Notes: a model not told the origin generated them from the letters alone. Shown: positions 49,386 to 59,484, counted from the stretch's first letter. The stretch: DNA of 64,000 nt from Streptomyces sp. NBC_01260 (GCF_036226405.1 NZ_CP108464.1:6014001-6078000); one strand, 5' to 3'. Made by a program: numbers and translations.

Positions 49386-51141
49386 CGGTCAGCACCAGAT
49401 CGGTCTCGGCGGGCCGGCCGCTCGCCGGGTGCGCCGCCGGGTAGGCGCGCGGCGCGTATCCGGCGGCCGATCCGGCCAGGACGAAGCTGCCGCCGGGCGG
49501 GGCGGCGAGCGCGTACCGGCCCTCCGCGTCCGTCGTGGTGAGCCCGGCCTGCCGGCCCTGCCGGTCGATCAGGGTGACATTGGCGCCGGCCACCGGGGTC
49601 CCGTCCGCTTCGAGGACCCGGCCGCGGAAGCCGGAGCCGGGGAGCGGGAGCGGGAGGCCGGACATCCGGGCCGTCGCGTCGCCCGCGCTGCTCGCCAGCA
49701 GGACCGGCGCGGCGGCCGCCCGCTGCGACGGCAGGAACGCGGCCAGTACCAGACCGACCAGCACCGCACCCGTAGCGATCATGAACGAGGTGCGGAACCC
49801 CTGCATGCTGGGCACCGCGACCGACCCCATCTGCGTCGAGGTGTGCGCCAGCACCATGCCGATCACCGCGCTGGACACCGAGGTGCCGATCGAGCGCATC
49901 AGGGTGTTGAGCCCGGTGGCCGCGCCCGTCTCCGAGGCGTCGACGGCCCCGATGATCAGTGCGGGCAGCGAGGAGTAGGCGAGCCCGATGCCGGCGCCGA
50001 GGACCACCGAGATCACGATGGTCTGCCAGGCGGCGCTCATCAGGCCGAGCCCGGCCCCGTACCCGATCGCGATGACCGCCATGCCGAGCATCAGTGACAC
50101 CTTGGGGCCGTACCGGGCGGACAGCCGGGCGTACAGCGGGGCGACGAGCATCATCGTCAGGCCCAGCGGCGCCACGCACAGCCCGGCGACCACCATCGAC
50201 TGGCCGAGGCCGTATCCGGTGGACCGCGGCAGCTGGAGCAGCTGCGGCAGGACCAGCGAGACGGCGTAGAAGGCCACCCCGACCATGATCGAGGCGAGGT
50301 TGGTGAGCAGCACCTCGCGGCGGGCGGTGGTCCGCAGGTCGACCAGCGGCGCGTCGCTGCGCAGCTCGAACACGCCCCACAGCAGCAGCACCACCAGGGC
50401 GGCGGCGATCAGCCCGAGCGTGGTGGGGGAGGTCCAGCCCCAGTCGCTGCCCTTGGTGACGGGCAGCAGCAGGAGGATCAGTCCGGCCGAGAGGCCGAGC
50501 GCTCCGGTGACGTCGAACCGGCCGGGGGCCCGCAGCGAGGTCTCCGGCACGGCGAGCACGATCAGCCCCATGGCCAGCACGCCGAGGCCGGCCGAGCCGA
50601 AGAAGAGGGTGTGCCAGTCGGTGTGCTGGGCGACCAGGGCGGCGGCGGGCAGCGCGAGTCCGCCGCCCACCCCGATCGAGGAGCTCATCAGGGCCATGGC
50701 CGAGCCGAGCTTCTCGCGCGGCAGCTCGTCGCGCATGATGCCGATGCCCAGCGGGATGGCGCCCATGGCGAAGCCCTGGAGCGCACGGCCCACGATCATG
50801 ATCACGAGGTCGTCGGTGAAGGCGCATATCAGGGAGCCGACCACCATGACGGCGAGGCTGGCCAGCAGCATCTTCCGCTTGCCGTTGAGGTCTCCGAGCC
50901 GCCCCATGATCGGCGTGGAGACGGCTCCGGCGAGCAGCGTCGCCGTCATCACCCAGGTGGCGTTGGACGGGTCGGTGTGGAGAAGGACGGGCAGGTCCTT
51001 GATGACGGGGACGAGCAGGGTCTGCATCACCGCCACGGTGATACCCGCGAAGGCGAGCACGGGGACGATCCCCTTGCCCGCCTTCGACGTCCGCGGATCG
51101 GGAAGCTCCGCGGGCTGCTGTTCGTGCGTCGTCTGTGGCAT
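49348..51141 (-). CDS. MFS transporter (DHA2, 14 TM) with C-terminal carboxypeptidase-regulatory-like beta domain
   Basis: 597 aa. ATG at 51141 (MPQTTHEQQ); the upstream part of the frame has no RBS. Membrane part (about 30-480): motif A MGRLGDLNGKRKMLLAS, motif C GVGGGLALPAAALVAQHTDW, and PALIIGAVDASETGAATGLNTLMRSIGTSV in the second half. After residue about 505 comes a soluble repeat of the CarboxypepD_reg/CNA-B type: GFRGRVLEADGTPVAGANVTLIDRQGRQAGLTTTDAEGRYAL. Such a domain on an MFS pump is unusual outside actinobacteria. It may bind a surface or cytosolic partner, depending on topology. Confidence 0.85.
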   Translation of the reverse strand: MPQTTHEQQPAELPDPRTSKAGKGIVPVLAFAGITVAVMQTLLVPVIKDLPVLLHTDPSNATWVMTATLLAGAVSTPIMGRLGDLNGKRKMLLASLAVMVVGSLICAFTDDLVIMIVGRALQGFAMGAIPLGIGIMRDELPREKLGSAMALMSSSIGVGGGLALPAAALVAQHTDWHTLFFGSAGLGVLAMGLIVLAVPETSLRAPGRFDVTGALGLSAGLILLLLPVTKGSDWGWTSPTTLGLIAAALVVLLLWGVFELRSDAPLVDLRTTARREVLLTNLASIMVGVAFYAVSLVLPQLLQLPRSTGYGLGQSMVVAGLCVAPLGLTMMLVAPLYARLSARYGPKVSLMLGMAVIAIGYGAGLGLMSAAWQTIVISVVLGAGIGLAYSSLPALIIGAVDASETGAATGLNTLMRSIGTSVSSAVIGMVLAHTSTQMGSVAVPSMQGFRTSFMIATGAVLVGLVLAAFLPSQRAAAAPVLLASSAGDATARMSGLPLPLPGSGFRGRVLEADGTPVAGANVTLIDRQGRQAGLTTTDAEGRYALAAPPGGSFVLAGSAAGYAPRAYPAAHPASGRPAETDLVLTVSAPARRTSVRS

Positions 51142-51346
51142 ACGTGCGGCCTCCGGGCAGCGGAAGAGGAAAGAGCGGGAAGGCGTGCGGGCGGTGCGGC
51201 GGCCGGCACCGGCCACCAAGTGTGTGCAGGGTGAAACCTTCCGCATGTCCGAGGTATTCCGGTGAACGCGGTACGAACAGGACACGGTCACGGCCCGGAA
51301 CGTCCGTCCGGCCGGAAACAGATGCCCATCTGACCTTCCGTCAGAT

Positions 51347-51360
51347 TGGAACGTGTTCTA
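51347..51360. promoter_or_regulatory. KstR consensus operator before the fused acyl-CoA dehydrogenase gene
   Basis: TggAACgtGTTctA matches TnnAACnnGTTnnA fully, 42 bases before the ATG at 51402. It overlaps a possible -10 (TACTCT at 51359), a position suited to repression. Confidence 0.75.
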
Positions 51361-51401
51361 CTCTTGCGCCGTTCCAGTGGCTGCGACCGGCGAGGATCCG
51401 C

Positions 51402-53582
51402 ATGGGCATCGGAATCACCGAAGAACACAGGGAGCTCGCGCAGGCCGTACGAGGGTGGCTCGCGCGGGCCGTACCGCCCGGGGAAATACGCAAACTCCTC
51501 GACGCGGACGCCCCCACTGCCACCGGCGCACGCCCCGAATACTGGGACGGGCTGGCGGAACAGGGCCTGCTCGGCATCCATTTGCCCGAGGAGTACGGGG
51601 GAGGAGGCGGCGGACTGCTCGATCTCGCCGTCGTCCTCGAAGAGGCGGGACGGGCCGCACTCCCCGGCCCCTACCTGGCGAGCGCCCTCGCCTCGGCGGT
51701 GCTGCACGCGTCGGCGCCGGAGGCGTCCGGGCTGGCGCGGGACCTCGCCGCCGGCCGGCGCATCGGCGCCGTCGCCCTCGGCCCCGGCAGCCTCACCGCC
51801 GTCGAGCAGGAGGACGGCCATCTGCTCGACGGCGAACTCCCGCCGGTGCTCTGCGCCGACGGGGCGGATCTGCTGCTGCTCCCCGCCGCCTCGGTCACCG
51901 GCACCCGCTGGTTCGCCGTCGACACCGCCGCGCGGGGACTGTCCGTCCGCCCGCACCGCAGCGCCGACCCGACCCGCCCCACCGCCGAGGTCCGGGCCGA
52001 GGGGGTCCTGGTCCCCGCCGGGCGGCTGCTGCCCACCGACTCGGGACTCGTCCGCGACCTCGCCGCCGTCCTGTTCGCCGCCGAGGCGTGCGGCACCGCG
52101 GCCCGTTCGCTGGACACCGCCACCGAACACGCCAAGGTGCGCGAGCAGTTCGGCCGCCCCATCGGACAGTTCCAGGGCGTCAAGCACCTCTGCGCGGACA
52201 TGCTCGTCCGGGTCGAACAGGCCCGCGCGCTGGTCTGGGACGCCGCCCGCGCGGCCGACGAGGCACCGGAGGTGCGGGGCATGGCCGCGGCCCTCGCCGC
52301 GTCGAGCGCCCTGGACGCCGCGTACGGCTGTGCCAAGGACGCCATCCAGATCCTCGGCGGAATCGGCTTCACCTGGGAGCACGACGCCCATCTGTACCTG
52401 CGCCGGGCCCTGGTGGCACGGCAGTTGCTGGGCTCCGGGGACGTCCACCGGCAGCGCGCCGTCCGGCTGGCCGCGGCCGGGGCGCGCCGCGGGCTCACCC
52501 TGGAGCTCCCGGCGGAGGCCGCCGCGCACCGGGCGGCTGCCCGCGAGGCCGTCGCCGCCGCCCGGGGCCTGGACCCGAAGGCAGCCCGCCGTGCCCTCGC
52601 ACCCACCGGCTACGCCGCCCCGCATCTGCCCGCGCCCTACGGCCTGGACGCCGGCCCCGTACAACAGCTAGCCGTGCAACAGGAGTTGCGCGAACAGGGG
52701 GTGAAGCTGAGCGACCTCCAGATCGCCACCTGGGTGGTGCCGTCCCTCATCGCCCACGGCACTCCCGAGCAGCAGGACCGCTACCTCCTGCCGACCCTGC
52801 GCGGCGAACTCCTGTGGTGCCAGCTGTTCTCCGAACCCGGCGCGGGCTCCGACCTCGCCTCGCTGCGCACCCGGGCCGAACGGACCTCCGAGGGCTGGCG
52901 GATCAACGGCCAGAAGGTGTGGACGAGCGCCGCCCAGTGGGCCGACCACGGCATCCTGCTCGCCAGGACCGACCCGGACGCCCCCAAGCACCGGGGGCTC
53001 GGCTACTTCCTCGTCGACATGAAGAACACCGAAGGCATCGACATCCGCCCGCTCAAGGAGATCACCGGCGACTCCCTCTTCAACGAGGTGTACTTCGACG
53101 ACGTGATCCTGCCCGCCGACGCACTGGTCGGCGAGGCCGACGGCGGCTGGCAGGTCGCCCGCAACACCCTGGGTAACGAACGCGTCCACATGGCCGACCA
53201 GATGACCTTCGACACCGGTCTGGAAGCCCTGATCGAGCGCTCCGCCGGACTCGACGGCGCCTGCCGGGCCCGGATCGGCGCACTCGCCGCCGAGGCCCAC
53301 GCACTGGCCTGCATCGGGCTGCGCACCACCCTGCAACAGGTCTCCGGCCTCGAACCGGGCGCGGGCGCCTCCGTACGCAAGCTCGTCCAGACCGCCCACC
53401 AGCAGAAGGTCGCCGAACTCACCCTCGAACTGCTCGGCCCCGCCGGTGCGGTGGCCGAGGGGGCCGGGGAGCGGGCCGTGCACGGATTCCTGATGTCCCG
53501 CTGCCTGACCATCGCGGGCGGCACCACCCAGGTTCAGCTCAATGTCGTCGCCGAGCGCATCCTCGGCCTGCCGAGGGACTGA
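51402..53582 (+). CDS. Fused two-domain acyl-CoA dehydrogenase, FadE34-like
   Basis: 726 aa: two acyl-CoA dehydrogenase units in one chain. The first (about 1-385) has [40 protein letters not shown] and the FAD/dimer helix [22 protein letters not shown]...[18 protein letters not shown]. The second (about 400-726) has [30 protein letters not shown], and the ending [23 protein letters not shown]. tuberculosis FadE34 (ChsE3) has this fused form and dehydrogenates a cholesterol side-chain acyl-CoA; other steroid-specific enzymes are two-gene heterotetramers. ATG at 51402. A perfect KstR operator precedes it, and an SCPx-type thiolase follows after 35 bases. Confidence 0.85.
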   Translation: MGIGITEEHRELAQAVRGWLARAVPPGEIRKLLDADAPTATGARPEYWDGLAEQGLLGIHLPEEYGGGGGGLLDLAVVLEEAGRAALPGPYLASALASAVLHASAPEASGLARDLAAGRRIGAVALGPGSLTAVEQEDGHLLDGELPPVLCADGADLLLLPAASVTGTRWFAVDTAARGLSVRPHRSADPTRPTAEVRAEGVLVPAGRLLPTDSGLVRDLAAVLFAAEACGTAARSLDTATEHAKVREQFGRPIGQFQGVKHLCADMLVRVEQARALVWDAARAADEAPEVRGMAAALAASSALDAAYGCAKDAIQILGGIGFTWEHDAHLYLRRALVARQLLGSGDVHRQRAVRLAAAGARRGLTLELPAEAAAHRAAAREAVAAARGLDPKAARRALAPTGYAAPHLPAPYGLDAGPVQQLAVQQELREQGVKLSDLQIATWVVPSLIAHGTPEQQDRYLLPTLRGELLWCQLFSEPGAGSDLASLRTRAERTSEGWRINGQKVWTSAAQWADHGILLARTDPDAPKHRGLGYFLVDMKNTEGIDIRPLKEITGDSLFNEVYFDDVILPADALVGEADGGWQVARNTLGNERVHMADQMTFDTGLEALIERSAGLDGACRARIGALAAEAHALACIGLRTTLQQVSGLEPGAGASVRKLVQTAHQQKVAELTLELLGPAGAVAEGAGERAVHGFLMSRCLTIAGGTTQVQLNVVAERILGLPRD

Positions 53583-53617
53583 GAGGGCCCCATCAGCCCC
53601 CTCCGAAAGGACACACC

Positions 53618-54814
53618 ATGAAGGCATACATCGTCGGCGTCGGGATGACGAGGTTCGAGAAGCCCGAGACCCGCGACTGGCAGTACTGGGACATGGCGAA
53701 GGAGGCCGGCACGGCGGCGCTCGCCGATGCCCGCGTCGCGTACGAGGACGTTCAGCAGGCGGCCGTCGGCTACTGCTTCCAGCCCTCCACCGCCGGACAG
53801 CGCGCCGTGTACGAACTCGGCCTGACCGGGGTACCCGTCTACAACGTCAACAACAACTGCGCCACCGGCTCCACCGCGCTGATGATGGCCCGGCAGTTCG
53901 TCGAGGGCGGCGGCAGCGACTGCGTCCTGGCGCTCGGCTTCGAGAAGATGGCGCGCGGATCGCTCGGCGGCGGCGGATCCGACGGCGGCGCGGGTGATTT
54001 CAAGACGTCCCCGGTCGCCCGGCACTACGGGATCATGGCCGCCGCCCACGGCTTCGAGATGACCCCGCCCACCGCCCAGATCTTCGGCAACGCGGCCCGT
54101 GAGCACATGCAGAAGTACGGCACGACCGAGGCGCAGCTCGCCGCCGTCGCGGCCAAGAACCACCGCCACTCGGCCGGCAACCCGTACGCCCAGTTCCAGG
54201 ACACCTACACGGTCGACGAGGTCCTCGCCGCCAAATCCGTTCACCGCCCCCTGACCCGGCTCCAGTGCTCGCCGACCTCCGACGGGGCGGCAGCAGCGGT
54301 CGTCGTGTCGGAGCGCTTCGTCGACCGGCACGGGCTCGGCGAGCGGGCCGTCGAGATCGCCGCCCAGGCCATGACGACCGACACCGAGGCCTCCTTCGCC
54401 TCCGGCACCTGCATCGACGCGGTCGGACTGCCCATGTCGCGGGCCGCCGCCCAGCAGGTGTACGCGGCCTCCGGTCTCACCGCGGCCGACCTCGACGTCA
54501 TCGAACTCCACGACTGCTTCTCCATCAACGAACTCCTCACCTACGAGGCGCTCGGGCTGTGCGGCGAGGGCGAGTCCGGGGCACTCGTCGAGTCCGGCGC
54601 CACCACCCACGGCGGCCGCTGGGTGGTCAATCCCTCCGGCGGCCTGATCTCCAAGGGGCACCCGCTCGGCGCCACCGGAATCGCCCAGGCCGCCGAACTC
54701 ACCTGGCAGCTCAGGGGCGAGGCCGGTGCCCGCCAGGTGCCGGACGCCCGCACCGCACTCGCCCACAACATCGGGCTCGGCGGCGCGGCCGTGGTGACAC
54801 TCCTGCGCCGCTGA
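53618..54814 (+). CDS. SCPx/lipid-transfer-protein-type thiolase
   Basis: 398 aa. Starts [34 protein letters not shown], the pattern of SCPx thiolases. Catalytic cysteine in [15 protein letters not shown] (about Cys84), His in [14 protein letters not shown], and the [13 protein letters not shown] block specific to lipid-transfer thiolases. No SCP2 sterol-carrier domain follows, so it is the stand-alone thiolase. In steroid-degrading actinobacteria relatives (Ltp2-Ltp4) complete side-chain shortening by thiolysis or retro-aldol cleavage. It shares the KstR-type promoter with the FadE34-like gene. Confidence 0.85.
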   Translation: MKAYIVGVGMTRFEKPETRDWQYWDMAKEAGTAALADARVAYEDVQQAAVGYCFQPSTAGQRAVYELGLTGVPVYNVNNNCATGSTALMMARQFVEGGGSDCVLALGFEKMARGSLGGGGSDGGAGDFKTSPVARHYGIMAAAHGFEMTPPTAQIFGNAAREHMQKYGTTEAQLAAVAAKNHRHSAGNPYAQFQDTYTVDEVLAAKSVHRPLTRLQCSPTSDGAAAAVVVSERFVDRHGLGERAVEIAAQAMTTDTEASFASGTCIDAVGLPMSRAAAQQVYAASGLTAADLDVIELHDCFSINELLTYEALGLCGEGESGALVESGATTHGGRWVVNPSGGLISKGHPLGATGIAQAAELTWQLRGEAGARQVPDARTALAHNIGLGGAAVVTLLRR

Positions 54815-54926
54815 GGACGGGCGGGTCCGCGGGGCCCGGTGGGGCGCCGGTCCTGCGCGCCGGACCGCACCCCGCACGGTCCGGAAACCGATGTACGGGG
54901 CGCGGGGCGGCTGCGAGTATGACGCC

Positions 54927-56348
54927 ATGGTTGACGTCTCGACGCCCACACGCCGCAGCGCCCGGCCCCGTACCCGCACGTGGGCGGTGGTGCTCGCCGC
55001 CTGCGTCGGCCAGTTCCTCGTCGTCCTCGACGTGTCCGTCGTCAACGTGGCCCTCCCGTCCATGCGCACCGACCTGGGGCTGAGCGCCGCCGGACTCCAG
55101 TGGGTGCTCAACGCCTACTCGATCGCGTTCGCCGGATTCATGCTGCTCGGCGGGCGGGCCGCCGACATCTACGGCCGCAAGCGGATGTTCCTGGTCGGCC
55201 TCGGACTGTTCACTGCCGCCTCCCTGGGCGGCGGACTCGCCCAGGAGGGCTGGCAGTTGCTCGCCGCGCGCGCCGCGCAGGGGCTCGGCGCCGCCGTGCT
55301 CGCCCCCGCGACCCTCACCCTGCTCACCGCGGCCGTTCCCGAAGGGCCCGCCAGGACGAAGGCCATCGGCACCTGGATGGCGGTCGGTGCGGGCGGCGGC
55401 GCGGCCGGCGGACTGATCGGCGGGGCGCTCACCGATGCACTCTCCTGGCGGTGGGTGCTGCTGATCAACGTGCCGGTCGGCGTCCTCGCCCTCACCGGCG
55501 CCGCGATCTGGCTCGCCGAGGGGCGCACGGCCGAGCGGAGCCGTATCGACTTCCCGGGCGCACTGCTCGTCACGGCGGGCCTGGCCTCCGTCGCGTACGG
55601 CATCGTGCAGACCGAGGAGTCGGGCTGGACCGCGGCCGCGACCCTGCTGCCGCTGCTGGGCGGACTGGCGCTGCTCGCCCTGTTCGTCCTGGTGGAGGCC
55701 CGCACGGCGAAGCCGCTGATGCCGCTGAGGGTGCTCGGCGCGCGGGCGGTGGCCTCGGCGAACGTGGCGATGTTCGTGATGGGCTCGGCGACGTTCTCCA
55801 TGTGGTACTTCATGACCGTGTACGCGCAGAACGTGCTGGGTTACACCGCGCTGGAGGCCGGACTCGCCCTGATGCCCACCTCGGTGGCCGTCGTGGTCGG
55901 CTCCACGTGCGCCCCGCGGCTGATGGCCCGGGTCGGAGCGAAGAACCTGGCGCTCGTCGGCACGGTGGTCGCCGCCGCGGGCTTCGGCTGGCAGTCCACG
56001 ATGACCGCCGACGGCGGCTACCTCACCTCAATCTGCCTGCCCGGCGTCCTGATGATGGCCGGCACCGGCCTCGCGGCCACCCCGCTCGCCTCGCTGGCCA
56101 CATCGGGCGCGGCCCACGGCGAGGCCGGGCTGGTCTCCGGACTCGTCAACACCTCCCGCACGATGGGCGGCGCGCTCGGCCTGGCCGTGCTCTCCACGGT
56201 CGCCGCCGCCCGCACGGACGGCGGAGCGGGCCCGGCCGACCTCACGGCCGGCTACGCCCTGGCCTTCCGGACGTCGGGCTCGGTACTGCTGGCCGGCCTG
56301 CTGCTGATGATCTTCTGGCTGCCGCGCCACCGGCCAGTACAGCACTGA
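54927..56348 (+). CDS. MFS efflux transporter, DHA2 family
   Basis: 473 aa, 14 membrane segments. ATG at 54927 (MVDVSTP). Motif D1 FLVVLDVSVVNVALPSM, motif A GGRAADIYGRKRMFLVG, motif C GAGGGAAGGLIGGALTDALSWRWVLLINVPVG. Typical of antibiotic exporters in Streptomyces such as those for actinorhodin or tetracenomycin. It has its own promoter region after the thiolase gene and converges with a response regulator. Confidence 0.88.
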   Translation: MVDVSTPTRRSARPRTRTWAVVLAACVGQFLVVLDVSVVNVALPSMRTDLGLSAAGLQWVLNAYSIAFAGFMLLGGRAADIYGRKRMFLVGLGLFTAASLGGGLAQEGWQLLAARAAQGLGAAVLAPATLTLLTAAVPEGPARTKAIGTWMAVGAGGGAAGGLIGGALTDALSWRWVLLINVPVGVLALTGAAIWLAEGRTAERSRIDFPGALLVTAGLASVAYGIVQTEESGWTAAATLLPLLGGLALLALFVLVEARTAKPLMPLRVLGARAVASANVAMFVMGSATFSMWYFMTVYAQNVLGYTALEAGLALMPTSVAVVVGSTCAPRLMARVGAKNLALVGTVVAAAGFGWQSTMTADGGYLTSICLPGVLMMAGTGLAATPLASLATSGAAHGEAGLVSGLVNTSRTMGGALGLAVLSTVAAARTDGGAGPADLTAGYALAFRTSGSVLLAGLLLMIFWLPRHRPVQH

Positions 56349-56370
56349 GCCGGCCCCACGGGTCCGGCCC

Positions 56371-57003
56371 TCAGAGCCAGCCCTGCTGCCGTGCGGCCCG
56401 GACCGCCTCCATCCGGTTACGGGTGGAGGTCTTGCCGATGGCCGACGACAGGTAGTTGCGTACCGTCGACTCCGACAGATGCAGCTTCAGCGCGATGTCC
56501 GCGACCGTCGCCCCGTCCACCGAGGCCATCAGTGCATCACGCTCCCGGGCGGTCAGCGGACTGGGGCCCGCGCTCAGCGCGGCGGCGGCCAGCGCCGGGT
56601 CGATGACGGTCTCCCCGGCCAGCACTCGCCGGATCGCCACCGCGAGCTCCTCGACCGGCCCGTCCTTCACCAGGAACCCCGCCGCCCCGGCCTCCATCGC
56701 CCGCCGCAGATACCCGGGCCGCCCGAACGTGGTGAGGATCAGCACCCGGCAGTCCGGCACCTCGTCCCGCAGATCGGCGGCCGCGTCCAGACCGCTGCGC
56801 CCCGGAAGTTCGATGTCCAGCAACGCCACATCGGGCCGCGCCGACACGGCCGCCGTCACGATCTCGTCCCCGGCCCCCACCTGGGCCACCACCTCGATGT
56901 CCGGCTCAAGACCGAGCAGCAGGGCGAGCGCGCCCCGCATCATCCCCTGGTCCTCGGCGAGCAGCACTCGTACGGACTTGGACGGCCGGTGATCCTGCGG
57001 CAT
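56371..57003 (-). CDS. NarL/DesR-type response regulator
   Basis: 210 aa. Receiver: LLAEDQGMMRGALALLL, phospho-Asp in VALLDIELPG, VLILTTFGRPGYLRRAMEAGAAGFLVKDGP. HTH: LTARERDALMASVDGATVADIALKLHLSESTVRNYLSSAIGKTSTRNRMEAVRAARQQGWL. This DesR form normally lies directly after a DesK-type kinase behind an ABC exporter. Here the matching kinase (60698-61931) is about 3.7 kb upstream on the same strand with other genes between. ATG 57003 chosen; GTG 57012 is possible. The 300-base gap above it (57004-57303) shows no recognisable feature besides the divergent promoter region. Confidence 0.87.
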   Translation of the reverse strand: MPQDHRPSKSVRVLLAEDQGMMRGALALLLGLEPDIEVVAQVGAGDEIVTAAVSARPDVALLDIELPGRSGLDAAADLRDEVPDCRVLILTTFGRPGYLRRAMEAGAAGFLVKDGPVEELAVAIRRVLAGETVIDPALAAAALSAGPSPLTARERDALMASVDGATVADIALKLHLSESTVRNYLSSAIGKTSTRNRMEAVRAARQQGWL

Positions 57004-57303
57004 CTCGTTCACGGGGGACAGGGTATGGCCGGTGGCCTGTCGGGGTGATGCGACGCGGGTCCGGGGCACGCGAAAGCCCGGTGATCGCGAAGCCCGCCGG
57101 CCCCACGGCGGCCGACCTGTGATCGCCATGATGGTCCGTCACCGACAGGCCGCCTGAGCTGCTGTTGATGCGATTCGTCGCCGCCTGATGGAACCGATTC
57201 GCTGCAACAGAACCTGGACATTCACGCGATCATTTCAGGATCGACGCGGCCCTAATGTCGTCGGTGTCAGCAGGAAACACCGCACCGACACTCGCTGGAG
57301 TTC

Positions 57304-58023
57304 ATGATGCGCTCGCGTCTCGCCGCCCGTTCCGCCCGTCTCGTCCTGGCCGCCGCCGCGGTCACGGCACTCGCCGCCACCGCCACCGCCTGCGGACCCG
57401 AGGACATCACGGGCTCCGGCAGCACCGCGGCCCCCTCCGCCGCGGCCTCCGAGGGAAGCGGTGGGAGCCAGAGCCCCTCCAACAACAGCCCCTCCGTCAA
57501 CGGCAACAACGCCTCCAAGGTCACCGAGGACTCCGACCCCGGCGAGTCCGGCAGCGAGTCCAGCGGTGAGTCCGGCAGCGAGTCCACCTCCGACAGCGGC
57601 GACAAGAGCGGTTACGGACAGTCCTGCGGCACCAACGATCTGGACTTCACGGTCACCTGGGAGGCCCAGCCGATCAGCTACTACCTCGTCACCGCCAAGG
57701 CCAAGCCCGGCATCACCTGCTACCTCGACGTCAACACCCCCAGCGTGTCCTTCGGCTCCGGCGCCGACGGCGTCGCCTCCCCCGTCGGACAGGGCGGCGA
57801 AGACCCCATCAAGCTCTCCGGCTCATCCGTCGCCTTCGCCGGCATCAACCCCAAGACCACCGACGGCGACGGCGGCAAGGAGTTCGACCACGTCATCATC
57901 GCCACCACCGAGGACGACCCCAACCCCGCCGATGTCGAACTCCCCGACATGGCCACCGTCGACAAGCCCATCGTCACCAACTGGTCCACCAAGCGCGACG
58001 AGACCATCCCCCGGGTCATCTGA
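57304..58023 (+). CDS. Putative lipoprotein, DUF4232-like
   Basis: 239 aa. ATG at 57304 or 57307, with CTGGAG upstream. Signal sequence LVLAAAAVTALAATATAC gives the lipid-attached Cys near residue 30. Residues 33-100 are Ser/Gly/Asn/Glu low complexity, a surface spacer. The folded part (CGTNDLDFTVTWEAQPISYYLVTAKAKPGITCYL...SFGSG) resembles DUF4232 domains of Streptomyces secreted lipoproteins, with two cysteines likely disulfide-bonded. Function unknown. First gene of the segment between the response regulator and its kinase. Confidence 0.72.
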   Translation: MMRSRLAARSARLVLAAAAVTALAATATACGPEDITGSGSTAAPSAAASEGSGGSQSPSNNSPSVNGNNASKVTEDSDPGESGSESSGESGSESTSDSGDKSGYGQSCGTNDLDFTVTWEAQPISYYLVTAKAKPGITCYLDVNTPSVSFGSGADGVASPVGQGGEDPIKLSGSSVAFAGINPKTTDGDGGKEFDHVIIATTEDDPNPADVELPDMATVDKPIVTNWSTKRDETIPRVI

Positions 58024-58234
58024 CCAACCGGACCGTGACCGGCGACGTCGCACTCCGCACCACGCCACCGGTCGACGCGTCGCCCCGGCGCCACCGCTGT
58101 GCTCGGAACGAGGGCTGGGCCCGGCCCGTGCATCGTGCAGGCCCGCCTGCCGTCCGAGCCGAACAGGAACGAGCCCCTTCCGCAGCGTGCCCGGCAGCGA
58201 CCCGCGTCGGCAACCGCTGCTCCTGACGCGGTCC

Positions 58235-58564
58235 CTAGTCGTGCAAGAGGTCTTCGAACTCCCAGGAGTGTCCAGGCGCGTGGCCGACGAACAGCGTGCA
58301 GGCCTGCTGCCGTTGAGCGGCAAGTGCAGGGTCGACCCTTTCGCACGGTTCGGCACAGACGTACGTGAAGTGGTCGCCGTCCCAGCGCACCCATACGTCA
58401 AAGGTGCCGCGCCCCATGTCCTCCAGATGGCCGGCGTGCTCGTCGGTATGCCCCTGGGCCAGTTCGCAGACGAGCCAGTGGGGCAGCCCCGGACTACCCG
58501 CTTGCTGATGAGCTTGCGCGGTCTCGGACCAGGGCGGACAGGCGCGGGAATTGCAGTGGATCAC
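58235..58564 (-). CDS. Small cysteine/histidine-rich hypothetical protein
   Basis: 109 aa. GTG at 58564 (VIHCNSRACPP) overlaps the upstream gene by 71 bases, more than usual, so the start is uncertain. The C-terminal part has alternating Cys and His: LVCELAQGHTDEHAGHLEDM, VRWDGDHFTYVCAEPCERVD and ACTLFVGHAPGHSWEFEDLL, suggesting zinc binding. Last of four minus-strand small genes that accompany the XRE/DUF397 pair. No function proposed. Confidence 0.5.
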   Translation of the reverse strand: MIHCNSRACPPWSETAQAHQQAGSPGLPHWLVCELAQGHTDEHAGHLEDMGRGTFDVWVRWDGDHFTYVCAEPCERVDPALAAQRQQACTLFVGHAPGHSWEFEDLLHD

Positions 58565-59027
58565 CGTTGGGCCTCCGGTTGAGGGGACGTGGCACCCGGT
58601 CCGTGCGGCGAGCGGCAGCACACGGACGGGGAGGGGGCTCGGGAGCGCCGTACCCGGCCACGGCACGGCGTGACTGGACGGGCCACCCGGCGAGTGTCAA
58701 CAGCAGGCCGGCAGTCGGGTCGAGCACGGTGAGCACGTCAGGTCCCCCGCCCTCCAGCCGCGCCATCGCGTGGTCCTGCTGGTCCGGGTCGTGTGCCCAC
58801 GCCCGTAGCCCGTTCGGGACGGCGGGGCTCTGAAAGCCGATCGGCCGGACGTCCCGCGTGCCGGACGGTTGGGGCTCGGGCGCGCCGAGCCCGTCCGCGA
58901 GCCGATGCGCCTGCCGTCGCAGCCACCGGAGCGCGAGCCGGCGGTTCGGCAGGGTCGCCCTGCCGAGCGAGACGGCCCTCCCACCGGTCGTCGCGGTGAT
59001 CTCCGCCAGATAGCGCACGCCGTTCAC
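58494..59027 (-). CDS. Hypothetical protein, 177 aa
   Basis: GTG at 59027 overlaps the stop of the preceding small gene (GTGA). Starts NGVRYLAEITATTGGRAVSLGRATLPNRRLALRWLRRQAHRLADGL, alternating beta-like and helical text, then a Pro/Arg-rich C-terminal third without evident structure. I know no family for it. Its end overlaps the next small gene in another frame. Confidence 0.5.
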   Translation of the reverse strand: MNGVRYLAEITATTGGRAVSLGRATLPNRRLALRWLRRQAHRLADGLGAPEPQPSGTRDVRPIGFQSPAVPNGLRAWAHDPDQQDHAMARLEGGGPDVLTVLDPTAGLLLTLAGWPVQSRRAVAGYGAPEPPPRPCAAARRTDRVPRPLNRRPNGDPLQFPRLSALVRDRASSSASG

Positions 59028-59227
59028 GCGGCGTGCTCCCCGGCCGGGAGCTGGACCACCGCTCGCAGCGCTTCGGCTGCCGCTTCCGTGAACGCCGCCG
59101 ACTCGGCCGATTCCGCGAGGTGTTCGGCAAGCGCGCGGTCCAACTCGGCGCGGAACAGCACGCGGGTTTCGGGGTCCGACGCGATGCGGTCCAACTCGGC
59201 GTCCAGGCCGTGCTCCGGGACTCTCAC
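59024..59227 (-). CDS. Small hypothetical protein, 67 aa
   Basis: Acidic, helical: VPEHGLDAELDRIASDPETRVLFRAELDRALAEHLAESAESAAFTEAAAEALRAVVQL. GTG start overlaps the stop of the 86-aa gene upstream. The heptad-like Leu/Ala spacing suggests helical packing. Function unknown; part of a tightly coupled four-gene set. Confidence 0.55.
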   Translation of the reverse strand: MRVPEHGLDAELDRIASDPETRVLFRAELDRALAEHLAESAESAAFTEAAAEALRAVVQLPAGEHAA

Positions 59228-59484
59228 AGCACCTCACCCCGACTCCGCGCGTTGCACCGCGCGTTCTGGGCTCGCAGCCGCTCTGTGGCATCCGCGGGAC
59301 GTACGTGCTCGGGCTCGGCCTCCCACTCCTGCCCGCCGCACATCGGTCGCAGTGACCAGTACGGGCCGGCGAGCCCTCGGAACTCCCCGATCCTGTTCGC
59401 GTGGGCCGTGTCCACCATGAGTGTGCCGGGGGCGGGTACGTGGGCGGGTTCCTGTCCATCCGTGGGAACGATTTGCGCACTCAT
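59224..59484 (-). CDS. Small hypothetical protein, 86 aa
   Basis: Begins MSAQIVPTDGQEPAHVPAPGTLMVDTAHANRIGEFRGLAGPYWSLRPMCGGQEWEAEPEHVRPA. This kind of protein is common in Streptomyces next to XRE(DUF5753)/DUF397 genes; its role is not known to me. It is first in the minus-strand set and divergent from the XRE gene, 104 bases apart. Confidence 0.65.
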   Translation of the reverse strand: MSAQIVPTDGQEPAHVPAPGTLMVDTAHANRIGEFRGLAGPYWSLRPMCGGQEWEAEPEHVRPADATERLRAQNARCNARSRGEVL

